Shown piece by piece: positions 1 to 8,358 of a DNA stretch of 22,097 bases; positions within the stretch are counted from its first letter, which is position 1, and the number at the start of each line of letters is the position of its first letter. The position numbers were made by a program, and so were the translations under genes. The notes under the pieces are model-generated. The model was given only the letters and a program-made list of their open reading frames with translations, was not told the origin of the DNA and ran no database searches. Origin of the DNA: Entrophospora sp. SA101 (lineage: Eukaryota; Glomeromycota; Glomeromycetes; Entrophosporales; Entrophosporaceae); assembly GCA_958430865.1 (NCBI GenBank), contig CAUDNR010002835.1, forward strand, positions 40,821-62,917. Direction: 5' to 3'.

Positions 1-301
1 CGTGAATTCATGTAGAGGATACCTTTTGATATGAAAGAGTATTCATTAGAAAGCTTTAATGGAGTACTTTCATTTTACTCTAACAACAAAGTTCAAAAAA
101 AACTTCATGTGACACGAATTTCGAATTTATTTTCACATATTAATATAGAAAAGCAGCCTCAGGGAAATGTCACATGACTAATAGTATTAGTATATTTTAC
201 AATTTTTTCTGGGATAATTCCGTATCTTTTATAATAATCATTTCATAGTAATAGCAATAAAAATTATAATACTGAATTTCCATATGCAAATTTTTTATAG
301 G

Positions 302-634
302 GCTATCAAAGAAATAGCAAACTCATGTCATAAACTAGAACATCTTGATATCTATGATTGTGGACATGTTACTGATTTGTGAATTCGAGACCTTGTACGT
401 TCATGCCCAAAACTTAAACACATTGAACTTGGTCAATGTATAATTGGTAATAGAGCTATTAAGGAAATCGCCCGCAAATGCATCAATTTAAAATATCTTG
501 GTTTGGAGGGATGTAAATGTATTAGCAGGGAAGCAATAGAAAGACTTAATCCAAACATCGAAGTCGAATGCCCTGATTTGGATAGTGAATGGCCTGATTC
601 AGATAGTGAATGGTCTGACAAAGAGAATGAGTAA
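302..634 (+). pseudogene. F-box/AMN1-type leucine-rich repeat protein, C-terminal fragment with internal stop
   Basis: The plus-strand frame from 302 to the TAA at 632-634 reads as consecutive cysteine-containing leucine-rich repeats: KLEHLDIYDCGHVTDL, then CPKLKHIELGQCIIGNRAIKEIA, then NLKYLGLEGCKCISREAIE, ending in an acidic tail with a repeated DSEWPDSDSEW element. This is the repeat pattern of AMN1/F-box LRR proteins, substrate receptors of SCF ubiquitin ligases that are greatly expanded in mycorrhizal fungi. A TGA at 380-382 interrupts the frame. A plausible 3' splice site (TTTTTTATAG) ends at about 300, so the fragment may be a last exon, but I find no upstream exon encoding an F-box or more repeats in 1-300. 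I read it as a decayed copy. An unusual splice removing the TGA, or a sequencing error, would be the alternative. Confidence 0.7.
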
Positions 635-1430
635 TTATTTAGAGTCATTTACAAAACACGATAAATTTTTCGATGTGATAGGACGCAAAGCGTGATAAAT
701 TTTTTGAATAAAAAAAGCGAAACCGGGATTATACGTGGATCGAGTAGCTGAGAATTTATTACCTATTTGAAACTAAAAAGTTTTGATTTAAATATTATTA
801 TTATATCAAGATACTTTTCAAGAAAATAGGCCATATTAATAGGTCGAAAACACTGAATTTCATTCATTATTCTACAATCTCTGCCTCATCGAAAAGTATA
901 TAAGTTCGTAATCTATAGGATTAATCATTTCCTCTATTTCATATCCCGACCAGGGATGCAATCACTCACTCTTATTAACATGATTAAATATGATTTAATA
1001 CATCGCCTCTTTCTCTTTTTCTGATTAATTTATTTCGTAACATGCATCCTTCTACTTCTGCTAGATTATAGAAGAATTCTTTACATTTTCCATCTAAAAA
1101 CCTCATTTTTTTGTTGTATTTTTTATAGTCGTCAGTACCATCTTCTTCTCAACATTGTTCTTTAAGCTGTATCTCCATATATCTTACTGATACTATTCTC
1201 CAATAAAACTTTTCGCGCCTCATATGCAATGTTTCACTTCCTTATACCAAGTATGGTTAATCGATAAAGCTATACTAATACTATTCAATGGGAATTTTTG
1301 AACGATTGTTGCAATTGTATCCGGAAGCAGAAGTGGATTATACGAATGCATGATATAGACACCTTATAACTAGGTAGGTGAGTGGAACAAAGAGATATAA
1401 ATTACATAGAAAATTCAAAACTTAAATAAA
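635..1430. other. Non-coding AT-rich spacer
   Basis: I see no credible gene. An isolated relative of the downstream tandem unit lies at about 662-706: it has the CGATGTGATAGGACGCAAAG core followed by a T-rich stretch, and resembles the unit at about 1706-1745. The rest is low-complexity AT sequence with stops in all frames. Confidence 0.5.
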
Positions 1431-1439
1431 AATTCGTGT

Positions 1440-1990
1440 GATGGAATTATGACGCAAAAGCGTGAAATTTTTCGGTAGTACGAAAAAGTAAGAATAAAAA
1501 TTTCGAATCGATAGTACGTAAAAGTGCAATAAATTTTTTTGGTAATACGCAAAAGTATGACCCAATTTTCTTTCGAATCGGTAGTACCCAAAAGTGCAAA
1601 CAAATTTTTCGATGCGGTAATACGTAAAGGTAATACGCAAAAGTGCTAACAAATTTTTTGATCCAGTAATACATAAAAGTAATACGCAAAAGTGCAATAA
1701 ATTTTTCGATGTGGTAGGACGCAAAGGTAAGATCAAATTTTTCGATCCAGTAATACGCAAAGGTAATCAAAATTTTCGATCCAGTAATATGATCTAAAGT
1801 AATACGTAAAAGTATGATTCAAATTTTCGATCCAGTAATACGTCAATGTGCAATCAATTATTATTTTTTATATGGTGATACGCAAAAGTAAGATTTAAAA
1901 TTTTTGATATGGTGATACGTAAAAGTAATCAAAATTTTCGATCCAGTAATACGCAAAGGTATGATCCGATTTTTGACAAGAAAAAATGAT
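1440..1990. repeat. Degenerate tandem array of about 35-45 bp units
   Basis: About 18 diverged copies of a short core, (G/T)A(C)G(C/T)AAAAGT, mostly introduced by TTTTCGATCCAGTAATAC or TTTTCGATGTGGTAGGAC. The T-run plus CGAT half and the AATACGCAAAAGT half recur at uneven spacing, and the second half is locally doubled (about 1620-1650 and 1670-1695). Stops are rare on the minus strand, so the array produces long spurious minus-strand frames rich in Tyr, Phe and Lys. Looser copies with the AAAAG core continue to about 2070. Function is unknown: a minisatellite or the interior of a non-autonomous element are both possible. Confidence 0.75.
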
Positions 1991-2139
1991 ACTCAAAAGC
2001 ATCAACTACGCGAGAAAGTGTTCCAGAGCGTGAAAACATAGTGTGCATTCGGTGATATCCAAAAGTATAATTAATACAGAAAGATATATATATTATAAAA
2101 ATTGTGCCTTTGGATAACATCAGGTAAGTATACAGTTTC

Positions 2140-2300
2140 GGCACTATGTGCCTCACCCTCGATCAGTAATCGAATGCATCATGCAAAGCCAGATCATGAA
2201 TACTATTTGGCACTTCGTGCCTCGTCCTCAAATTCAAATGCGACATGCAAGGCCAAAATACAGATTGCAAATTTGACACTTCGTGTCTCATCCTCGCAAT
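2140..2300. repeat. Tandem repeat of 66-69 bp with a small hairpin at each unit start
   Basis: Three units begin at 2140, 2209 and 2275. Each starts with a 5-bp inverted repeat around a 3-nt loop (GGCAC TAT GTGCC, GGCAC TTC GTGCC, GACAC TTC GTGTC), followed by a conserved CTCRYCCTC block. The third unit decays after about 30 bp. A separate copy of the same hairpin (GGCAC GTT GTGCC) followed by TCATCC lies at 2558-2570. The stem change in unit 3 is compensated on both arms. Confidence 0.7.
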
Positions 2301-2753
2301 CGAAAAAGTTGGCAGTTCGCCTAGGAAATGTGGTATTATTTGTAGTGGTATAGGAGATTTGTATTTTTTACGAATTGGTTTTTTTAGTCCAAAGTGGGGG
2401 ATAGAGGTTCTATTTATAGGTTTTTGTAGTAATTTATTAGACTACTCAATCAATGTACAATTTGACCACGAAATAGTCTAATTTATTAATAATTACATCA
2501 TTACGGATTTGCAAACCAGGATTTTTTGCATCCAGTTTGGGCATAGCCCTCACAATTGGCACGTTGTGCCTCATCCTTGGTGGAGAAAGCGTTCACAAAC
2601 CAAACGAAAGCCAGCAACCACAACAATGTACATGACTTTGAAAGAAAGAAAAAGAGCCACCGGAGCATACAACGCAACATAGCAAGATTATAGTCATAGT
2701 TATACCTACCTAGTAGATACCTAACCTAGTCATAGTAGATACATAACCTGGCT
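2301..2753. other. Non-coding stretch between repeats
   Basis: No gene is supported. It contains the isolated hairpin copy at 2558-2570. From about 2710 there are three partial direct repeats of TAGTAGATACMTAACCT, leading into the palindrome at 2754. Confidence 0.4.
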
Positions 2754-2790
2754 AAGTAGATACATAATCTTTAAGATTATGTATCTACTT
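2754..2790. repeat. Perfect 37-bp palindrome, 18-bp arms with one central base
   Basis: The arm 2754-2771 (starting AAGTAGATACAT) is exactly complementary to 2773-2790, with a single T at 2772. The left arm belongs to the local series of TAGTAGATAC direct repeats. The right arm carries the stop codon region of the minus-strand F-box-like relic (stop at 2777-2779), so the inverted duplication touches the end of that reading frame. Confidence 0.9.
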
Positions 2791-3294
2791 CAGACAAATC
2801 TGATAGTTGACAACTAATATGTAACTTCACAGATTCAATATTTGGCAGTGAAATATTTTTCCAACTTTTTATTTTGAAATCAGCATTACATGTTAACTGT
2901 AAAGTCTTTAAATTTTTAAAAGTTGGTAAAAATAAATCAACTAAAATATCTACATTGTTATAAGATCCATAAGCAATTATTGATTGTGAATGTGTTAATA
3001 TTGCTTCTTTTAATTCATTTGGTAAAGTTTTTTCAGGTGTTGTAATCTCTAAATATTTAATTTGCCTTTTGTGCTTTAATTAGCTGTGTCAATTTATACA
3101 AGATATGTTTAAATGTTACAAATGAAAGACAGTAATCTATACTTGACAGAGACCACTATTTGCATTTCTAACCCATATTCAAATATTCGTAATTTTATAT
3201 TCAAATATCCATAACACTTAATAGTAATAGTAAAATTATATACATGAAGTTGAAACGATTTAATTTCGGGGGTTAAAATGGTCAAAATTGTCAT
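2777..3294 (-). pseudogene. F-box-like protein relic with frameshift, minus strand
   Basis: Reading right to left, 3294-3109 encodes a 61-codon frame (…TPEIKSFQLHVYNF…). About 3116-3066 reads HILYKLTQLIKAQKAN, and from about 3082 to the TAA at 2777-2779 a second frame reads LKHKRQIKYLEITTPEKTLP … LKTLQLTCNADFKIKSWKNI … LPNIESVKLHISCQLSDL. The LxxLIKAQK motif, the 'L..LKEAI' segment and a leucine-patterned tail are typical of the expanded F-box-like family of mycorrhizal fungi. Joining the parts needs at least one 1-nt frame change near 3065-3070, and no F-box is visible upstream, so I call it a pseudogene. Family assignment is by pattern recognition only. Confidence 0.55.
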
Positions 3295-4250
3295 ACCACG
3301 TGATTTATTATAGTTAATTAATCTCTTGAGAACCAGTGATCCAAATTTAATGAAACACAGCTCATTAGAATAGTCTCATAAAGAGGATTTGGATAATGGT
3401 GATTTAATAATGTCCATAGTATCAATAAATGGTGAGTTATTGTAATATTATGGCAAACCAAAATATCTCAATAATCAGTGATTCAAATTACATCTCATTA
3501 TACTCACCTCATTGAGAGAAATCAATGGTGGTTGTTTTATTCAAAATAGCCAGATATTGACAAAGTTATGAGGATTTGGAGCTTTTGATTAATTTTCTGT
3601 AAATTCAGCTTGTTGTATGATGTAATTTCAACCATTTCAATTTTTGATTCAACTTTGATCTCTCAGGTCGAAATATTTTGACTTTTGGGTTTCAATTTCA
3701 ACTTCATGTATAATAAATTGAAATAATCTATAGAACAGAAGTATTATATTTTTATAATTCATGGAATATAGATACCATTATCAGCAACCTAGACTAATCA
3801 AAATCCATAAGTGGTGCATGCTTTTCCAAGAACTTAATATATAAAAAATCATTTCACCACCATAATAGCAATAAGGTTCACATCAAAAAATCCATCAATA
3901 TTTAGTTTGTTGATGAGAAATTGCCCATTCAGGTTTTTTTACTCTACTTAAAATTGAGATATTGATTTGTTTTTCATCTGAAGATAAAACTTTTTATCTG
4001 TTTCAATCTTATATTCCCCATCTGGAAACATATTCATCTTCCTTACTCCAACATATTGGATTATATCCACCTCCAGTTACCTTAATTTTCATTGTGGTCA
4101 CAGTTTGTTCAAAAATCGGGGTTCACTCAATTACAAGAGAATATTTATTTAAAAGCTTTAATAATGAAGTTTTTTTAATAAAGTTAAATAAAAAATGTGG
4201 AACATTAATTTTTTAAAAGCTATATATACACACACACACATATATAAGAA
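3295..4250. other. Region without an intact gene, possible minus-strand coding relics
   Basis: No intact gene. On the minus strand about 3985-3780 there are short stop-interrupted stretches (SILSRVKKPEWAISHQQTKY, YCYYGGEMIFYILSSWK) that may be remnants of a decayed gene, but I cannot name it. A (CA)n/(TA)n microsatellite lies at about 4221-4247. The plus-strand open frames at 3962-4216 and 4250-4531 show no recognisable family. Confidence 0.35.
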
Positions 4251-4402
4251 TGGTTGATGTTTTTTATGAAATATGTAACAATTTTTTTCCTTATTTGTAT
4301 TCTCAGATTGGCAAAAATTTTTGTAATCAACTGAACACAGACAAACTTTCCATCCACAAGTTAATATGCATTAAAATTTTATTAATTAATATAATATATT
4401 GT

Positions 4403-7400
4403 CTAGGGATATTCATATTGGAATTTGGTGTAATCTTCACCTATAACCCAACTATCAAATATAGCTTCAGCTATTGGATTAAATATAATCTTTTTTTCTT
4501 CATCGAGTACTTTATTGTTGGTAAATATTAATGGAAATGAACTTCTATCTACATCTGTTGAACCCATTTTAGAATCACCAACAACACTTGAATATAGAAA
4601 TCTAGATGAATTTTGTAAATTGCTTGTGTACATAATTGAACTATAAGTCATATCTCTTGCAACTTCATCAATTGCATGATTTCGAAAACTCTGACTTTCT
4701 AAATCAAGATCTGTATCTACAATTTTACCTTGTTTAAAACAGTCATTGAAATTATTTTCATTCATTATTGGAAGAGGATATGCTTCCTTCAAAATATTTT
4801 TGAGTTCTGTTAAAGTATCATTAATGCTATTGTTATGATGTTTATTTATTTTGTTAAAAGGAAAACCATATGGTGAAATAATTGTGCCTGATAATGATAT
4901 TCCTTGTGGCATAGTTGACATTTCATCCATATTAGCAGAAGTCCAGTCAATCATTATTATTTCTTCACTTTCATCATCTATTAATCGAAAATTTTCTGAA
5001 AAATGTTGATTCCGAATGATTTCAGAATTACTGCGGGTAGAAACATCATAAGAGCTTCGTATATTTTTTAATATCTCATATCTGCCCAAATATTGACAAA
5101 AAATTAGAATTCTCAAAAAAAAAAAAAAAAAAAAAAAACAAAAATCAAGATAAAAAGAAAAAGAAGCCTACATTGTTGATGGATGTAAGGATTTATTAAT
5201 TCTATCATGTACCAGGTTAATTTTATTATTGATCAATGTATTTATGGTGTCCCTTGCTTTATATTCTGTTCTATGATCTAATGAAGCTAGACTAGTAAGA
5301 AACCAATTAGAGTTATTTGATAAATAATCTGCTGCCCCTGACTCCCATCTTTCAGAGTAGTATAAAGGTGAAAACAAGTCATGATTATGCTGTTTATTAA
5401 GATTTGCAACAATAATACTATTATGAGTTCTTGAATGAGAAAGTGTAGCTGACCATTCACATGGAGAAAACCTTGAAAACTTTGTAATTTTTGGATCATA
5501 ATCAACTTCAGTACATTTAAACTTTGCCAATGTAACATTTCCATTTGTATCTGTCAATATTAACCTTCTATGACAATTAAAACCTAATTTGTTGCCATAC
5601 TCTTTAAAAAATTTTTCCACATCCTCCCATTTAGAAAAACTTGTATCATAATTTAAATTAAGGGTTTTAAGACTATAGTTATTTTCTGATGATTTAAAAT
5701 CTTTGGAAATATCTATGCATTGGTTTAAAAATAGCTATTTAATAAATAAATAAATTAAGGTTAATTTTTCATCTCAAAAAAATAAATAAGAAATATTCTT
5801 ACAGTTCCATAACTTCTCAAAAGACTTGGATTGATAGTGTTTCAATCGAAGTTCTGGGACAGTGCCTAAATCCTTGTCAGCCATATGTTGAAAAGTTGCT
5901 ACAGACTTTGGCATATCAACAAATTGCATATCAAACAGTTCTAGATGTTTGTACTTGGGCATTGGTGCATTTGTTTGATCTGCATGATAAAATGTTTGTT
6001 TGTATAAAGCACCAGTTTGTGAGAGTTGAATTACACTAAAACAATTACTGTTATCGATAGATGAGTCTATCAATATTTTATCATCAATCATTCCACTTGG
6101 TAAATATTGAACATCATTTTGGAGCAATAAAGCACTGGATAAATATGGTAGTTTAGGTGTCTTTAATGGTTCATAATAAGAATGAGATAATTGTGTCAAG
6201 TCTGGAGTTCTCAAGTATTTTGATTGTAAAAAGTCTGGATGTGTATGAAATGATGGAATTGAACAAGGTTTGTTTTTTATAGTTATCAGTCCATTGTCAT
6301 TAGATGAAAATTGAAATGTTTTTAAAGATGCAAAAGTTTTTGACCAAGCCAAAACATATGATTCTAAGTAAAATTTAATTAAATTAGAATTAAATCATGT
6401 TATAATAAATTAAAAAGATATTAAAAAAGATAAATAAATAAAATACCATTACCATTTTTCTTGACTATAATGTTAAATCCAGATAGATGGCTATTAAAGT
6501 GATGTGCACATCTTATTAATGGTCTTTTTGGAAATCTTTGATCTAATATATTGATATCATTGTCAGTTGAGAATATGGTCTGAAATGAATTCATCATGGG
6601 AAACCTTTGAAATGCATATATGTTTTCTCCAACCTTAACATTATATAAATTAACATTTGGTGATTCCACTTTTTCCTATTAAAAAAATATTACATGGTAA
6701 ACATTAAAAATTTTTTTATTAATTCCAAACATAAACAATAAATTAATTACCCTAAAATCATAAAAATTAATATTAGTTCTAGAAGCAGCAAGCAATGATT
6801 GAGGATGAGCACCATACTCACAAGCCTTCCACAATTTGCTTAGTGGTTTGTTTGTTTGTGGTGATGGAAGGTGTATTGAATCTGTACCGGACTTTTCAAA
6901 TTCTCTGAAAATTATCAACTCGGATTAGAATCATAATAAATCTTATTAAAAGAAAATTTAATTAAATTAAATTTAAAAATTTACCGAGTAGAAATGGATC
7001 TTTCTGCTCTCCAAATATAAACACCATCATACTTATCTATTATAGCTGCCTCACCATATAATACTGGATTGAAGGCGACATGCATGTGTTCATAAAATTT
7101 ATTTGTGTTATTCACTAGGACATCCATAACAATTGGCTTATAATTAGATTGTTTTGTAAATTCGAAAAAAATGGTTCCAGTCATTGTTCGTACAGCCATT
7201 AAGCCTTAATAATATTAAAAAGATTGAATTAAAATAAGTGATAAAACTCCCAAGAATAAATTATTATTATTATTACTGCATATGACTAACCAGGTAGTTT
7301 ATTAACAAGCCATTTTTCAGATATGGAAGTTGTGACTTGTCTAATAGGTGTTTTTAAATTTAATCTTGAACTGTTTGATAGGTCTAGTTCAAGTTGACTG

Positions 7401-8204
7401 ATCTTAAATTCTGAATCATGAAAGTTATTCTCTTTTTTTAATGGGATCATGCCTTAAATATGCATATAAATATCATTGTGAGTAAACTCTTTATAAGAAA
7501 AATTCGACAACATTAATAAAAATTTTTCTCCAACCCACATAACTCAGATCCTGCAATGCCCATTGGAAAAATCATAAGTTGGAGTGGTTGGCCATCTACT
7601 ATACGATAATCACAAATTGAAATAAGTTGACTTCCCATGCAAGAATCATTGGTGTAATGATATTCTTCTTCAATAATAGATTCATTTATAAAAGTTTCAG
7701 CAAGAAAATCTAGAGGAATATCAAATTCTGGAATTACATTATGCATGTGTTCAGCCTTTTTTTTTGAAAAAAAACAATTATTAATGAATTACTATTTAAT
7801 ATTTTTATTTTTAAAAATGTAAGAATGAAAATAAAACATTGATTTACATTTTGAGTAAAATATGATTTGGAAAGAACTATGTTACGATGAATGTTCAGGT
7901 TTTGATCATAGCGACGTGTATGTGGAAAATATTGTTTGATAGGTGTTATGGGAACTACTCCAGTAGGTTGGTTATCTTTATTTTCAAAAAAATGCAAAAT
8001 ATATGAGTAAAAGAAGGATTCTTAAAATAAAATTGTAAAAAAAAAACCAAAATAGCTACTTGTTGATCCGCTGTTCATAAATTCCCCATCAATATTATTT
8101 TTTGAAAGACAAAAACCATCTAAAGCACCAAAATCAGCACTTATTTCATTAGAGTTTGGCCAGCTAAATATTGGAGCAGTTTGAAACTTTTTATTGGTAT
8201 TCAT
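4403..8204 (-). CDS. RRN6/TAF1C-like RNA polymerase I initiation factor containing a FAR1-type domain
   Basis: Ten exons, reading right to left: 8204-8060, 7975-7848, 7755-7539, 7452-7291, 7204-6985, 6904-6751, 6675-6453, 6363-5803, 5712-5172, 5081-4403. All introns are GT-AG and phases agree throughout, giving 1009 residues, close to the roughly 900 of Rrn6. Rrn6/TAF1C is the propeller subunit of the core factor/SL1 complex that recruits Pol I to rDNA promoters. Family marks: HVAFNPVLYGEAAIIDKYDG with VYIWRAERS (exon 5); YGAHPQSLLAASRTNINFYDFR-like strands (exon 6); FPKRPLIRCAHHF (exon 7); DLTQLSHSYYEP (exon 8); AIDEVARDMTYSS at about 920; and the C-terminal FDSWVIGEDYTKFQYEYP, matching the short aromatic end of Rrn6. 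The unexpected part is exon 9 (residues 604-784), listed separately. The start at 8204 is the only ATG opening exon 1. Divergent neighbour: the SHOC1-like gene. Rrn6 identity is moderately sure; splice sites are predicted. Confidence 0.7.
5082..5171 (-). other. Intron 9 of the RRN6-like gene with a 24-nt poly-T tract
   Basis: The donor GTAGGC and acceptor TTGGGCAG fit the reading frame. The intron carries an uninterrupted run of 24 T on the coding strand (A on the plus strand, 5115-5138) ahead of the acceptor. Another AG just after the run would give an immediate stop, so the downstream AG is preferred. Confidence 0.6.
5172..5712 (-). other. FAR1 / WRKY-GCM1 zinc domain exon inside the RRN6-like gene
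   Basis: Exon 9 (541 nt, residues 604-784) reads DTSFSKWEDVEKFFKEYGNK, LGFNCHRR, FKCTEVDYDPK, PCEWSATLSHSRTHNSIIVA, then NLNKQHNHDL. That is the FAR1 layout: 'W..V..F...YG...GF..RR', a first Cys (C670), a 'PC.W' Cys (C688) and an HNH pair (H712, H714), forming the C2H2 zinc site of the WRKY-GCM1 fold. The family is known from Mutator-like transposases and plant FHY3/FAR1. No DDE transposase core follows; the next about 65 residues are unassigned. The exon enters in phase 1 and leaves in phase 2. Skipping it would join exons 8 and 10 out of frame and meet TAA after four codons, so it cannot be a simple cassette exon. Alternatively it is an independent gene or a misread native Rrn6 segment. Confidence 0.6.
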
Positions 8205-8358
8205 TTTGGTTTCAAAAGACTAACGAACGGAGAAAAATTTTAACTTCGTGACCCGTGAATTTTTTGTAGCACGACAGGTAAATCAATCACATGAAGATAA
8301 TCGAGAAAAACATAAATACATGGGATTTTTCAATTCAGACTTTTCTTTCAAAAAAAAA
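8205..8358. promoter_or_regulatory. 154-bp divergent promoter region between the RRN6-like and SHOC1/ZIP2-like genes
   Basis: The two start codons (8204 minus, 8359 plus) lie 154 bp apart, back to back, so the promoters must share this DNA. It holds the least AT-rich local sequence (about 8220-8280, with ACGAACGGAG, CGTGACCCGTGA and GCACGACAG). I recognise no specific factor site. In-frame ATG 8320 and non-ATG codons further up could extend the plus-strand protein into this region. Confidence 0.5.

Noticed and set aside
433..648. Minus-strand open frame with SLS repeats
   Set aside because: It is the antisense of the acidic, LRR-encoding plus-strand relic, which has recognisable repeats.
1415..2156. 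Long overlapping minus-strand open frames rich in Tyr/Phe/Leu
   Set aside because: They are translations of the tandem array, whose unit lacks stops on that strand. All frames look alike and no domain is present.
3962..4531. Two plus-strand open frames (84 and 93 codons)
   Set aside because: No family pattern. The second overlaps the antisense of the RRN6-like last exon.
5172..5712. FAR1 exon as an independent transposon gene inserted in an intron
   Set aside because: Not preferred: it has no ATG of its own before the domain, its edges are consensus splice sites in matching phase, and removing it breaks the frame of the host gene. It stays open until transcripts are seen.
8248..8358. Upstream extension of the SHOC1-like start (from GTG 8248 or ATG 8320)
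   Set aside because: GTG is not a usual fungal start and ATG 8320 has T at -3. ATG 8359 has the better context, though 8320 cannot be excluded.
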